From: Bacteroidota bacterium
Lineage (GTDB): Bacteria > Bacteroidota > Bacteroidia > Bacteroidales > VadinHA17
Reading direction: 5' to 3'
Length of the DNA: 64,000 bases
Assembly: GCA_016718875.1 (NCBI GenBank)
Contig: JADKBL010000012.1
Location: 1-64,000, forward strand
Positions 19,668-28,363 of the stretch are shown one piece after another. How positions within the stretch are numbered: the stretch's first letter is position 1; each line of letters opens with the position of its first letter. The notes under the pieces are model-generated. The model was not told where the DNA came from and searched no databases. It worked only from the letters and a program-made list of their open reading frames with translations. The translations under genes and the position numbers were made by a program.

Positions 19668-20393
19668 ATGAAACTTCATACTCTTGATCTGGTAAAAAAA
19701 TACCGCAGCAGAACTGTGGTCGACCATGTCTCGGTTGAGGTTCAGCAGGGAGAAATAGTCGGTTTGCTGGGCCCGAATGGCGCCGGCAAAACTACCACCT
19801 TTTATATGATCGTGGGGCTTATTAAACCCGGACAGGGCAGAATTTTCCTTGATGATGAAGAAATTACATCTCTTCCTGTATATAAAAGAGCACGTAAGGG
19901 CATAGGTTACCTGGCACAGGAAGCTTCCGTTTTCAGGAATATGTCAGTGGAGGATAATATAAAGGCTGTACTTGAGATGTCAAGCTTTCCGAAACCTGAA
20001 CAGGAGGAAAGACTTGAAACACTTTTAGGTGAATTCGGTCTTCAGAAAATAAGAAAAAGCAAAGGTATCCAGCTTTCCGGTGGTGAAAGACGACGGACCG
20101 AGATTGCGAGGGCTCTGGCACTTAAACCCAAGTTCATACTGCTCGACGAACCTTTTGCCGGAGTTGACCCTATAGCAGTTGAGGATATACAGGAGATCGT
20201 CTCAAAACTGAGAGCCAAAAACATAGGAATTCTTATCACCGATCATAACGTTCACGAGACTCTTACGATTACTGACAGGGCATACCTTCTTTTCGAAGGA
20301 CACATACTTAAACAGGGCACTGCAGCTCAACTTGCAGATGATGAACATGTAAGAAAAGTTTATCTCGGAAAGAACTTTGAATTGCGCCGCTAA
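19668..20393 (+). CDS. lptB: LPS export ABC transporter ATP-binding protein LptB
   Basis: 241 residues. ATPase of the LptB2FG machine that extracts lipopolysaccharide from the inner membrane. Walker A is GPNGAGKTTTFYM, the Q-loop stretch is GIGYLAQEASVFRNMSVEDN (typical of LptB), the signature is LSGGERRRTEIARAL and Walker B LLDEPFAGVDPIAVEDI; the switch His is in ITDHNVHETL. Co-transcribed with tatC. LptF/LptG are not in the window. Confidence 0.95.
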   Translation: MKLHTLDLVKKYRSRTVVDHVSVEVQQGEIVGLLGPNGAGKTTTFYMIVGLIKPGQGRIFLDDEEITSLPVYKRARKGIGYLAQEASVFRNMSVEDNIKAVLEMSSFPKPEQEERLETLLGEFGLQKIRKSKGIQLSGGERRRTEIARALALKPKFILLDEPFAGVDPIAVEDIQEIVSKLRAKNIGILITDHNVHETLTITDRAYLLFEGHILKQGTAAQLADDEHVRKVYLGKNFELRR

Positions 20394-20402
20394 CAGATTC
20401 AA

Positions 20403-20433
20403 TTTGTTTTCATTGGAATTTATTATACTTTTG
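20403..20433 (+). promoter_or_regulatory. Promoter of tRNA-Leu, textbook Bacteroidota form
   Basis: TTTG (20403-20406), a 19-base spacer, and TACTTTTG (20426-20433) match the -33/-7 consensus of the Bacteroidota housekeeping sigma factor. It lies about 18 bases before the mature 5' end of the tRNA. Confidence 0.85.
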
Positions 20434-20451
20434 CGGGGAATTTTTTTGACC

Positions 20452-20534
20452 GCGGATGTGTCGTAATTGGTAGCCGAGCAAGACTTAGGATCTTGTGTCT
20501 TCGTGACGTGGGGGTTCGAGTCCCTTCATCCGCA
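20452..20534 (+). tRNA. tRNA-Leu (anticodon TAG)
   Basis: 83-nt class II tRNA. The acceptor stem GCGGATG (20452-20458) pairs with CATCCGC (20527-20533), with A as discriminator base. The anticodon stem is CAAGA/TCTTG with loop CTTAGGA, giving anticodon TAG, which reads CUA and other CUN Leu codons. A long variable arm and the T-loop GTTCGAGTC are present. The 3' CCA is not encoded. Confidence 0.95.
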
Positions 20535-20543
20535 CAAATTGAC

Positions 20544-20588
20544 AAACCGCCTGTAACCTCTTTAAAAGTGCGTTTTGGCGGTTTTTTT
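20544..20588 (+). terminator. Intrinsic terminator after tRNA-Leu
   Basis: AAACCGCC (20544-20551) pairs with GGCGGTTT (20577-20584) and is followed by more T residues up to 20588. The 25-base loop is long. It ends the tRNA transcript before tig. Confidence 0.75.
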
Positions 20589-20612
20589 AACTATGCATAA
20601 AACAAGAATAAA

Positions 20613-21962
20613 ATGAATATCAACAGAGAAAACATTGATGATCTGAATGCTTTACTGAAAGTTGAAATCAGCAAACCCGACTACGAGGAAAAAGTTGAAA
20701 CTGTACTTAAAGATTACAGGAAAAAAGCAAATATCAAGGGTTTCCGTCCGGGAATGGTTCCTATAGGTCTTGTCAGAAAAATGTACGGCAAAGCTGTCCA
20801 GGTTGACGAGATTAACAAACTTGTCACCGAAAGTATCCAGAAATACCTTTCCGATGAAAAAATAGAGATCCTCGGCGATCCTCTTCCTAAACTTGAAGAA
20901 AATGAAAAAATAAATTTTGATACTCAGGAGGACTTTAAATTCACTTTTGAATTAGGACTTACACCTGCAATAGATCTTAAACTGTCAAAGAAGAATAAAG
21001 TGAACTTTCATGAAATCATCATCGATGAAAAGATGAAAAATGACTACCTCACCAATTATACAAGGAGGTATGGGGAACTTAAGCAGGCAGAATCGATTGA
21101 GGATAAGGATGTTGTAAAAGGAAGAATAGAAGCCGTTGACGGAGATGGTAATCCCGTTGCAGATGGTCCGCTGGTTGAGGAGACATCACTTGGTATCGAT
21201 ATCATAAAGGACGAAGACATTAAAAATCAGTTCATTGGCAAGGCAGTTGCTGATACTATTGATTTCGACATTAAAAAGGCATTCCCTAACGACAGTGAAG
21301 TTGCAGGCATCCTCAGAAAGAAAAAAGAAGAAGTTGAGAATATAAGCGGGAATTTCAGGTTCACCGTAAATGAAATAAGCCGTTTCCACCCTGCCGAAGT
21401 TGGTAAAGAATTGTTCGACAGGATATATGGGGAAGGTATAGTGAACAGCGAAGAGGAGTTCATGAAAAAAATTGAAGAAGAGATTGCCCTCAACCTGAAG
21501 CGTGAAAGCGATTATAAACTTATGATCGATATCAAGGCACTGGCACTTGAAAAGACAGAATTCAATCTGCCTGAAGAATTTCTTAAAAAATGGCTTCTCA
21601 GAGTTAATGAAAACACAACTCAGGAGCAGATAGAATCAGAATTTGACAACTTCAGGAAAGACCTTAAATGGCAACTTATAAGAAATAAGGTTGCACGCGA
21701 AAATGAGGTGAAGATAAGCGAGGAAGAACTTATCAAAGAGGCTGAGAACATAACAAGATACCAGTTCCAGCAATATGGGCTCTTCTATGTAACTGATGAG
21801 CAGCTCACCAACTATGCGAAAGAAACTCTTAAAAGGGAGGATGATGCAAAAAGAATCGCAGACAAGATACTCGAAGAGAAAGTTATTGCTGTAATGAAGG
21901 AACTAGTGAAACTCGAAAATAAAAGCATCACAGTAGAGGATTTCAATAAGCTTTTCGAATAA
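20613..21962 (+). CDS. tig: Trigger factor (ribosome-associated chaperone)
   Basis: 449 residues. The N-terminal ribosome-binding domain has the signature NIKGFRPGMVP (GFRxGxxP type, about 38-48). A middle region takes the place of the FKBP-type PPIase domain but is weakly conserved, as in other Bacteroidota trigger factors. The C-terminal part is helical (about 270-449) and forms the chaperone arms. It is upstream of clpP and clpX in the common tig-clpP-clpX order; clpP also has its own promoter box. Confidence 0.92.
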   Translation: MNINRENIDDLNALLKVEISKPDYEEKVETVLKDYRKKANIKGFRPGMVPIGLVRKMYGKAVQVDEINKLVTESIQKYLSDEKIEILGDPLPKLEENEKINFDTQEDFKFTFELGLTPAIDLKLSKKNKVNFHEIIIDEKMKNDYLTNYTRRYGELKQAESIEDKDVVKGRIEAVDGDGNPVADGPLVEETSLGIDIIKDEDIKNQFIGKAVADTIDFDIKKAFPNDSEVAGILRKKKEEVENISGNFRFTVNEISRFHPAEVGKELFDRIYGEGIVNSEEEFMKKIEEEIALNLKRESDYKLMIDIKALALEKTEFNLPEEFLKKWLLRVNENTTQEQIESEFDNFRKDLKWQLIRNKVARENEVKISEEELIKEAENITRYQFQQYGLFYVTDEQLTNYAKETLKREDDAKRIADKILEEKVIAVMKELVKLENKSITVEDFNKLFE

Positions 21963-21999
21963 TAATCAGCGCATTGCAAAATTAAAGGTTAATTTTTAT

Positions 22000-22007
22000 T
22001 ATCTTTG
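22000..22007 (+). promoter_or_regulatory. Bacteroidota -7 box for clpP
   Basis: TATCTTTG matches TAnnTTTG, 26 bases before the clpP ATG. TTG at 21974-21976 is a possible -33 element but the spacer (23) is long. Confidence 0.55.
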
Positions 22008-22033
22008 TTGGTTAATTAAAAAACTGAAAAAAT

Positions 22034-22711
22034 ATGAATCTGCTTGATGATTTCGGAAAATATGCAAGAAGCAAGCACGGAGTCAGCAGCCTTAGTCTGC
22101 ATAAATTCAGCTCTGTTTACGGAAGTTATATATCACCTACTATTATAGAGGAAAGACAACTCAATGTGGCATCAATGGATGTTTTCTCACGCCTTATGAT
22201 GGATAGGATCATTTTCCTTGGCCTCCCCATTGATGACTATGTTGCCAATATTATCCAGGCTCAGCTTCTCTATCTCGACTCTGCTGATCCGGGAAAAGAT
22301 ATCCAGATCTACTTCAACACACCGGGTGGTTCTGTAAATGCAGGTCTTGGAATTTATGATACAATGCAGTATATATCAGCTGACATTGCCACAATTTGTA
22401 CAGGAATGGCAGCTTCAATGGGCGCCGTTCTTCTAACAGCCGGTAAAAAAGGTAAAAGGTCAGCCCTGAAACACTCAAGGATAATGATACACCAGCCTAT
22501 GGGTGGTGCTGAAGGCCAGGCCTCTGATATTGAAATCACTGTCCGTGAAATTGTGAAACTGAAGAAGGAGCTTTACGAAATAATTGCCGTTCATTCGGGA
22601 AATACCTATGAAAAAGTCGAAAAGGACTCCGACAGGGATTACTGGATGTCTTCACAGGAAGCAAAGGATTACGGAATGATCGATGAGATACTTCAGAAGA
22701 CTCAAAAATAG
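22034..22711 (+). CDS. clpP: ATP-dependent Clp protease proteolytic subunit
   Basis: 225 residues, serine peptidase S14. It forms the double heptamer chamber fed by ClpX or ClpA/C. The nucleophile is in GMAASMGAVLL (second Ser), the catalytic His in SRIMIHQPMGG, and the family block QIYFNTPGGSVNAGLGIYDTM is split around residue 100. The distal Asp is in EKDSDRDYWMS. clpX follows after 6 bases. Confidence 0.96.
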   Translation: MNLLDDFGKYARSKHGVSSLSLHKFSSVYGSYISPTIIEERQLNVASMDVFSRLMMDRIIFLGLPIDDYVANIIQAQLLYLDSADPGKDIQIYFNTPGGSVNAGLGIYDTMQYISADIATICTGMAASMGAVLLTAGKKGKRSALKHSRIMIHQPMGGAEGQASDIEITVREIVKLKKELYEIIAVHSGNTYEKVEKDSDRDYWMSSQEAKDYGMIDEILQKTQK

Positions 22712-22717
22712 CAGGTA

Positions 22718-23929
22718 ATGGATAAATGTTCATTCTGCGGCAGAACCAAGAAGGAAGCCAATATTCTTATTGCTGGCCTCGAAGGACATATTTGCGACCA
22801 CTGTATTGAACAGGCTCACAGCATTATGGCTGAGGAACTTGGCAACAAGAAAAATGTCGCATTTGATACCATCAACCTTCTCAAACCTGCTGAAATAAAG
22901 GGCTTCCTCGATCAATATGTAATCGGTCAGGATATGGCCAAGAAAATCATCTCAGTTGCGGTTTACAACCACTACAAGAGATTGATGCAGAAACCTGATG
23001 CCGAAGATATTGAGATTGAAAAATCAAATATAATCCTTGTTGGTGAAACCGGAACAGGAAAGACACTTCTTGCCAGAACTGTCGCTAAAATGCTCCATGT
23101 ACCTTTCACAATAGTAGATGCTACTGTTCTTACCGAAGCCGGCTACGTTGGTGAAGATATTGAAAGTCTCCTCACAAGATTACTTCAGAATGCCGATTAC
23201 GACGTAAAAGCTGCGGAAAAAGGTATCGTCTTCATAGATGAAATCGATAAAATAGCACGTAAGGGTGACAATCCTTCCATAACAAGGGATGTCTCCGGTG
23301 AAGGTGTCAGCAGGGTCTGCTTAAACTTCTCGAGGGTTCAATAGTTAACGTACCTCCCCAGGGCGGTCGTAAACACCCTGAACAGAAGATGATACCTGTT
23401 GATACTAAAAACATTCTCTTCATCTGCGGCGGGCTTTTGAAGGCATTCAAAGAAGATCGCACAGCGCCTTAACACTCAGATAGTTGGCTTTGGAGCAACA
23501 AAAATCAGGGAGAAGGTTGATAAGGATAATCTCCTTCAGTATATTGCTCCCCAGGACCTTAGGTCATACGGGCTTATTCCCGAAATAATCGGCAGACTGC
23601 CTGTTCTTTCCCACCTTGATCCTCTCGACAGAAAAGCTTTACGGGCTATACTTACAGATCCTAAAAATGCTATCATAAAACAGTATATCAAGCTGTTCAA
23701 AATGGATAACATCAAGCTTACATTCAGTGATGAAGTGCTTGACTATATTGTCGACAAAGCTGTTGAATTCAAGCTGGGGGCACGCGGACTCAGGTCAATT
23801 TGCGAAGCCATAATGCTCGACGCTATGTTTGAAATGCCCTCTGAAAGCACAGAAGAACTAGAAATTACAACCGATTATGCTGCTCATAAATTGCAGCGGA
23901 TTAATCTAAAGGTACTTAAGGCATCATAA
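22718..23929 (+). pseudogene. clpX: ATP-dependent Clp protease ATP-binding subunit ClpX, three one-base deletions
   Basis: Should encode about 404 residues. Intact parts are the zinc finger (CSFCGRTKKEA, CDHCIEQA), Walker A GETGTGKTLLA, Walker B FIDEIDKIARKG and, downstream, GLIPEIIGRLPVL, LDRKALRAILTDPKNA and the sensor-2 stretch GARGLRSI. Reading breaks after DVSGEGV near 23307. The expected VQQGLLKLLEG and VPPQGGRKHPEQ are restored by adding one base there. A missing G at 23431-23433 restores ICGGAFEGI, and a missing A at 23453-23454 restores KIAQRLNTQIVGF. The net change is three bases, so the end is back in the original frame. Confidence 0.93.
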
Positions 23930-23931
23930 AA

Positions 23932-23959
23932 GTAGGGACATGCCTTGGCATGTCCCTAC
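23932..23959. terminator. Perfect palindrome between convergent clpX and lipoprotein genes
   Basis: GTAGGGACATGC (23932-23943) and GCATGTCCCTAC (23948-23959) form a 12-bp perfect stem with loop CTTG. It lies 3 bases after the clpX stop and before the end of the opposing gene, so it can end both transcripts. There is no long T-run. Palindromes of this GTAGGG...CCCTAC type are often dispersed repeats. Confidence 0.65.
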
Positions 23960-23983
23960 ACATTACATTTACCTGTCGGTGTT

Positions 23984-24859
23984 TTAATTATTCCACATTC
24001 TGTGCCTGTACTTCAGGGTAATCTCCTTTGATTCATCACCACGTGTTACAACTGCTTTTGCATCACAGTCTCCCGTACCGAAATCTATCATAACCGGCTG
24101 CGCATCTCCTCTTTCAATCTTTACAACGCCGCTGACAATAAACCTGCAGGCACGTGTCCAGTGAAGTGCCGTCATAATAGTATTTGAGTATTCCTCTCCC
24201 TTAATATCAACACCTGTCACAGTTCCGGTAACAAGACATTCATCATCCCAGATATTCTTTGTTAACAATCCTGCTATCCATTCCCTCTGGTGGCTGACTT
24301 CCCTCTCAATTGTCTTTCCATCAGGCATAGTCAGTTTACCCCCGGTAAGCTTTACAGAAACTACAAGGTGCTGATTTGCATTAAACCCAATGGTCTCCAG
24401 AGTTTTAGTCCCCTCAACTTTGATATCATTAAAATAATAATCAACAAATGTTACTGTTCTCTTCGCTCCTGTCTCAAGCCTTGGAGCAGTTACCTCAATT
24501 ACTATTTTACCTTTCCTGACGTTATCATTCAGTCCTGTACATCCCGTTCCGAAATCAACGGTTATTGTCCTTGGCCATAATGCACCCGAGGGCCTGGTAA
24601 CTGTAATTGTGGGACATGAATCAGCATATACTTCTGTTCCTGATTTTGAATCTTCTCCCTTCCCGCTACCCTCAGCAATTATTGAAGCATTGTCAGCTGT
24701 ACTGAATACGTCCTCATATATTGCCTCCGAAACTGCATCATCATCAGCAATATTCATACTCGCCTCATCCAATAAGGGTGCATCTTTCTGACAGGAGAAA
24801 ACAGAGATCAACGTTGCGGCTGCAACCATAATAAAATAACGTGTTTTCATAAATCTCAT
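23984..24859 (-). CDS. Lipoprotein of unknown function with a repeated beta module
   Basis: 291 residues. Signal peptide with lipobox ending in SVFSC (Cys about 23). Residues about 25-75 are acidic and low complexity, a likely linker. The rest seems beta-rich and contains two related pieces, TITVDFGTGCTG (about 98) and VMIDFGTGDCDA (about 258), each followed by a charged turn and a K-x-I strand, which suggests an internal duplication. It has paired Cys but no known catalytic motif. Single gene, convergent with clpX. Start could also be the Met at residue 4. Confidence 0.7.
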   Translation of the reverse strand: MRFMKTRYFIMVAAATLISVFSCQKDAPLLDEASMNIADDDAVSEAIYEDVFSTADNASIIAEGSGKGEDSKSGTEVYADSCPTITVTRPSGALWPRTITVDFGTGCTGLNDNVRKGKIVIEVTAPRLETGAKRTVTFVDYYFNDIKVEGTKTLETIGFNANQHLVVSVKLTGGKLTMPDGKTIEREVSHQREWIAGLLTKNIWDDECLVTGTVTGVDIKGEEYSNTIMTALHWTRACRFIVSGVVKIERGDAQPVMIDFGTGDCDAKAVVTRGDESKEITLKYRHRMWNN

Positions 24860-24944
24860 TTTTAGTTATTGTTTCTTCTTTCCTTTTGGATGAAGAATAA
24901 CTAAAAAGGTTTAATCAACGGGGTATAGGAAAAACCAAAATCCA

Positions 24945-25008
24945 TTAACCACGGAGGTCACTAAGAATCACGGTGTAGGTCATAGACATGTCGTGTCACT
25001 GTGGTTAA
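24945..25008. repeat. Second copy of the TTAACCAC...GTGGTTAA inverted repeat
   Basis: TTAACCAC (24945-24952) pairs with GTGGTTAA (25001-25008). The interior resembles the 8253-8389 element (GGAGGTCACTAAGAATCAC against CACAGAGGACACAGAG), but is shorter and partly degenerate. It lies upstream of the lipoprotein gene and downstream of folA. Confidence 0.65.
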
Positions 25009-25018
25009 AAATAACTTT

Positions 25019-25513
25019 TTAAACAACCCCATTCCTCTCATAAATGACATATGTATATGGAAAAGGATTAGTGTCACTAACCGGAAAATCTTCCCTCTCC
25101 TTAACTTTCCATATCTCCTGGTTAATCTCTGGAAAGTAGACATCTGCAGGAGCTTTCATATGAACGTGAGAAATATAGAGTCGGTCGGTTAAAGGCATGA
25201 ATTGCCTGTAAATGCTCCCTCCTCCTATGATAAATGCTTCCTCTTCTTTGGTGCATAACTTCAATGCTCCATCAATTGAATAGACTGTTTCGGCGCCTTC
25301 AATCTTCTCATCAGGGATGTCGGTGAGCACAATATTTCTTCTTCCGGGCAGCGGCCGCTTTGGAAGGGAATACCATGTCTTTTTTCCCATAATGACACTC
25401 TTTCCTGTAGTCAGTCGCTTAAATCTTTTCAAATCTTCCGGGATATGCCACAGAAGTTCATTCTCTTTTCCGATTCCCCAATCGTCCGAAACTGCTACTA
25501 TTATTGATATCAT
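25019..25513 (-). CDS. folA: Dihydrofolate reductase
   Basis: 164 residues. It reduces dihydrofolate to tetrahydrofolate with NADPH. The N-terminus ISIIVAVSDDWGIGKENELLW is the family start; the acidic residue of the active site is in HIPEDLKRFK, and MGKKTWYSLP and IIGGGSIYRQF bind NADPH. Downstream of thyA, whose reaction produces dihydrofolate, so the pair forms a dTMP-folate cycle unit. Confidence 0.96.
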   Translation of the reverse strand: MISIIVAVSDDWGIGKENELLWHIPEDLKRFKRLTTGKSVIMGKKTWYSLPKRPLPGRRNIVLTDIPDEKIEGAETVYSIDGALKLCTKEEEAFIIGGGSIYRQFMPLTDRLYISHVHMKAPADVYFPEINQEIWKVKEREDFPVSDTNPFPYTYVIYERNGVV

Positions 25514-25534
25514 ATTATTATCTTTTTATGTTTG

Positions 25535-25558
25535 GCCTGTCGCCTGTCGCCTGTTGCC
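25535..25558. repeat. Short tandem repeat in the thyA-folA gap
   Basis: Three 7-base units GCCTGTC, GCCTGTC, GCCTGTT followed by GCC. It fills most of the 46-base gap between thyA and folA. Confidence 0.6.
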
Positions 25559-25559
25559 T

Positions 25560-26354
25560 TTATACAGATATCTCCCCCTTTATATGAGGATGAGCTACAT
25601 AATCAGTAAGTTCAAAATCCTCAAACCTGAAACTGAAAATATCTTTCACATCAGGATTGATTACCATTACAGGCAGCTTGTAAGGTTCTCTTGTAAGCTG
25701 AAGCTTAACCTGTTCAATATGATTAAGGTATATATGCGCATCTCCGAGAGTATGAACAAAATCGCCGGGTTTAAGGCCAGTAGCCCTGGCAATCATTAAG
25801 GTAAGCAATGCATATGATGCAATGTTGAAAGGCACTCCAAGGAATATATCAGCACTTCGCTGATATAGCTGACATGAAAGTTTTCCATCCGCTACATAGA
25901 ACTGAAAAAGGATGTGGCAGGGAGGCAGGGCCATTTTGTCAAGCTCGCCTACATTCCAGGCATTTACTATATGTCTTCGCGAATCAGGTGATTTCTTTAT
26001 GGAATCAATAACATTTGTTAACTGGTCAATTTTCCTTCCTCCTTCAGCAGGCCATGAGCGCCACTGGTAACCATATATTGGTCCAAGATTGCCATCCTTG
26101 TCGGCCCATTCATCCCATATTTTAACTCCGTTATCATTCAGATATTTGGTATTCGTATCACCCGCAATAAACCATAACAGCTCATGTATAATTGATTTTA
26201 GGTGGAGCTTTTTGGTTGTCATTACAGGGAAACCATCCTCAAGGTTAAACCTCATCTGGTAACCGAATACACTTAATGTTCCCGTACCTGTTCTGTCGGT
26301 TTTTCGTGTGCCATTAGTCAGCACGTGATCAAGCAGATTCAGATATTGTTTCAT
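25560..26354 (-). CDS. thyA: Thymidylate synthase
   Basis: 264 residues, the E. coli-type length. It methylates dUMP to dTMP using methylenetetrahydrofolate. The catalytic Cys is in MALPPCHILFQFYV (about 146), followed by SCQLYQRSADIFLGVPFNIASY, the dUMP-binding block, and the end HPHIKGEISV. The N-terminus has NGTRKTDRTGTGTLSVFG. It lies 13 bases after the GH97 gene and 46 bases before folA on the same strand. Confidence 0.97.
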   Translation of the reverse strand: MKQYLNLLDHVLTNGTRKTDRTGTGTLSVFGYQMRFNLEDGFPVMTTKKLHLKSIIHELLWFIAGDTNTKYLNDNGVKIWDEWADKDGNLGPIYGYQWRSWPAEGGRKIDQLTNVIDSIKKSPDSRRHIVNAWNVGELDKMALPPCHILFQFYVADGKLSCQLYQRSADIFLGVPFNIASYALLTLMIARATGLKPGDFVHTLGDAHIYLNHIEQVKLQLTREPYKLPVMVINPDVKDIFSFRFEDFELTDYVAHPHIKGEISV

Positions 26355-26367
26355 TTCCTGTTGTTAA

Positions 26368-28317
26368 TTACTTAACAGGTGTTAACCTGGCAGCATATCC
26401 TCCGCCCGGGGCAAGGTGTATCTTCATCTTCTCACCTGATGTTACAGTGATAATCATATGCTTATAGTCAGCTGCATGACGATCTGCATTGACTCCATCC
26501 TGGAAAATCTCCATGTTGTAATTGCCCTCCGGAAGAAATGAAAGATCAAGATTCAGATCCCTGCTTTTCCAGTCAGTCAGTGCTCCTACAAACCAATCCT
26601 TCCCTGAACGTCTGGCAAGGAGAAGCCAGTCTCCCACCTTTGCATTAAGAACCTTAATATCATCCCATACTACAGGAATCTTTGTAATGAAACCCGTGGT
26701 CTCCGGTTCCCTGATATAATTCGAGGGACTGTCAGAAAGCATCTGTAAAGGGCTTTCGAATACAACATAAAGGGCTACCTGATGCACTCTGGTTCCCTGA
26801 CTCTCAGGGCGTGTAAACTGCGGTGTGAAATTAACACTATCCATGTTTACCATCGCTCCCGGGGTATAATCCATTGGCCCTGCAACCATTCTGGTAAAAG
26901 GTAGTGTAACATCATGTTCCGGATTTATATCCCGGCTCCACTTGTTGTTTTCCATGCCTTTAACTCCTTCCCGGGTAAGAGCGTTTGGCCATGTACGCCC
27001 AATTCCGTCAGGCTTGTATGCACCGTGAAAATCGATCAGCATATGATGTTTTGCTGTCTTCTCAATTGCTTCGTGATAGAAATTAACAATCTTCTGATCA
27101 TCCCTCTGCATGAAGTCAACCTTGATTCCCTTAACTCCCCACTTTTCCCAAAGCGGCAAAGCCTCATCAATCTTATCCCAAAGAGAATTCCATACTACCC
27201 AAAGAATAATTCCTACATTTTTGCTCTCGGCATACCGGCAAAGCTCCTCAACATTTATGCCCTGAACCTGTTCCATAACATTGCCCAGAGTGTACCATCC
27301 TTCATCAAGTATTATATATTCAATGCCATTTGATGATGCAAAATCTATATAATACTTATATGTGTCATTATTTATCCCGGCCCTGAAATCAACTCCATAT
27401 ATATTGTTCGCATTCCACCAGTCCCAGGCTACCTGACCGGGTTTTATCCACTTCGTATCTTCCAGCTGGCATGGCTGTGCCAGTTTGTATACCAGCTCAC
27501 TCTCAACCAGTTTAGCATCATCCGGGGCAATAACGAACACCCTCCAGGGAAAGGTCCTGGTTCCATTAGTAACTGCCAAATAATCCTTTGTACCCGTGAC
27601 AAAAATATTACGATCCTGCCTTAGTACCTCTTTGTCAGGATATTGAGGCCAGACTCCTCTGAACCCTCCGTTGCCTTCACCGCGAAGCCACATTCCGGGA
27701 TAATCTTCAATATCCGATTCGGTTATAAGGATATTTGTTCCGCTCACCTGGAAAAGAGCCGGCAGGCTGGCAAGGTGTTTTTCGGCTATTGTATCAGCCA
27801 GGGAAGGTATAAAGGTCCGTTCATTGTGCGACATGAAGCTCTCTTCCAGGGGATACCATGATTTTGTTCCGGCAGGGAATTTAATTTCTGATATTTCCTT
27901 AACCACTGTGATTTCACCATCGGCAGCAGACCTGAACCTGTAAGCCACTCCGTCATTATATGCCCTGAATTCAAGTGCAGATCCGGATGAAAAAGTCAAT
28001 TCGAGCAGATTGTACTCATTCAATATCTCCGACCTTTTCACGGGTACAACTGGTATAATGCTCTCCTTTGTACTTCTCACTGATATTTTTCGTATTCTGT
28101 CCTTAACTGCCGGTATTCTTCCCGAAGCAAGTTCCATTGCGATTTCAGATGAGCTGAGGATCTCCTTCCCGTCATATGCCACTTTCCATCTAACCTGTTC
28201 TTCCTTATTCACAATTACCGTAATCCTGCCATCAGGGGATGTCACCTTATACTCTTTTGCTGTAACTGTAACAGCAACACACAATAACAGAACCTGCAGA
28301 ATAAATTTTTTTCTCAT
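26368..28317 (-). CDS. Glycoside hydrolase family 97 (SusB-like alpha-glycosidase), secreted
   Basis: 649 residues from the Met at 28317, chosen because a signal peptide (RKKFILQVLLLCVAVTVTA) starts there; a longer reading to 28422 would run into the upstream nuclease gene. GH97 has an N-terminal beta-sandwich (about 25-270), a (beta/alpha)8 barrel with AWDWWNANN, YIILDEGWY, GIKVDFMQRDDQ and MLIDFHGAYKPDG, and a small C-terminal sandwich. The Asp in KVDF may be the nucleophile of the retaining subgroup, but alpha-glucose or alpha-galactose specificity cannot be fixed by eye. Probably periplasmic. It precedes thyA and folA on the same strand, a functionally odd grouping. Confidence 0.88.
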   Translation of the reverse strand: MRKKFILQVLLLCVAVTVTAKEYKVTSPDGRITVIVNKEEQVRWKVAYDGKEILSSSEIAMELASGRIPAVKDRIRKISVRSTKESIIPVVPVKRSEILNEYNLLELTFSSGSALEFRAYNDGVAYRFRSAADGEITVVKEISEIKFPAGTKSWYPLEESFMSHNERTFIPSLADTIAEKHLASLPALFQVSGTNILITESDIEDYPGMWLRGEGNGGFRGVWPQYPDKEVLRQDRNIFVTGTKDYLAVTNGTRTFPWRVFVIAPDDAKLVESELVYKLAQPCQLEDTKWIKPGQVAWDWWNANNIYGVDFRAGINNDTYKYYIDFASSNGIEYIILDEGWYTLGNVMEQVQGINVEELCRYAESKNVGIILWVVWNSLWDKIDEALPLWEKWGVKGIKVDFMQRDDQKIVNFYHEAIEKTAKHHMLIDFHGAYKPDGIGRTWPNALTREGVKGMENNKWSRDINPEHDVTLPFTRMVAGPMDYTPGAMVNMDSVNFTPQFTRPESQGTRVHQVALYVVFESPLQMLSDSPSNYIREPETTGFITKIPVVWDDIKVLNAKVGDWLLLARRSGKDWFVGALTDWKSRDLNLDLSFLPEGNYNMEIFQDGVNADRHAADYKHMIITVTSGEKMKIHLAPGGGYAARLTPVK

Positions 28318-28363
28318 TACAATTGTTATTTGATTTAATCCAAATGAATTAAAGACAGTAGCT

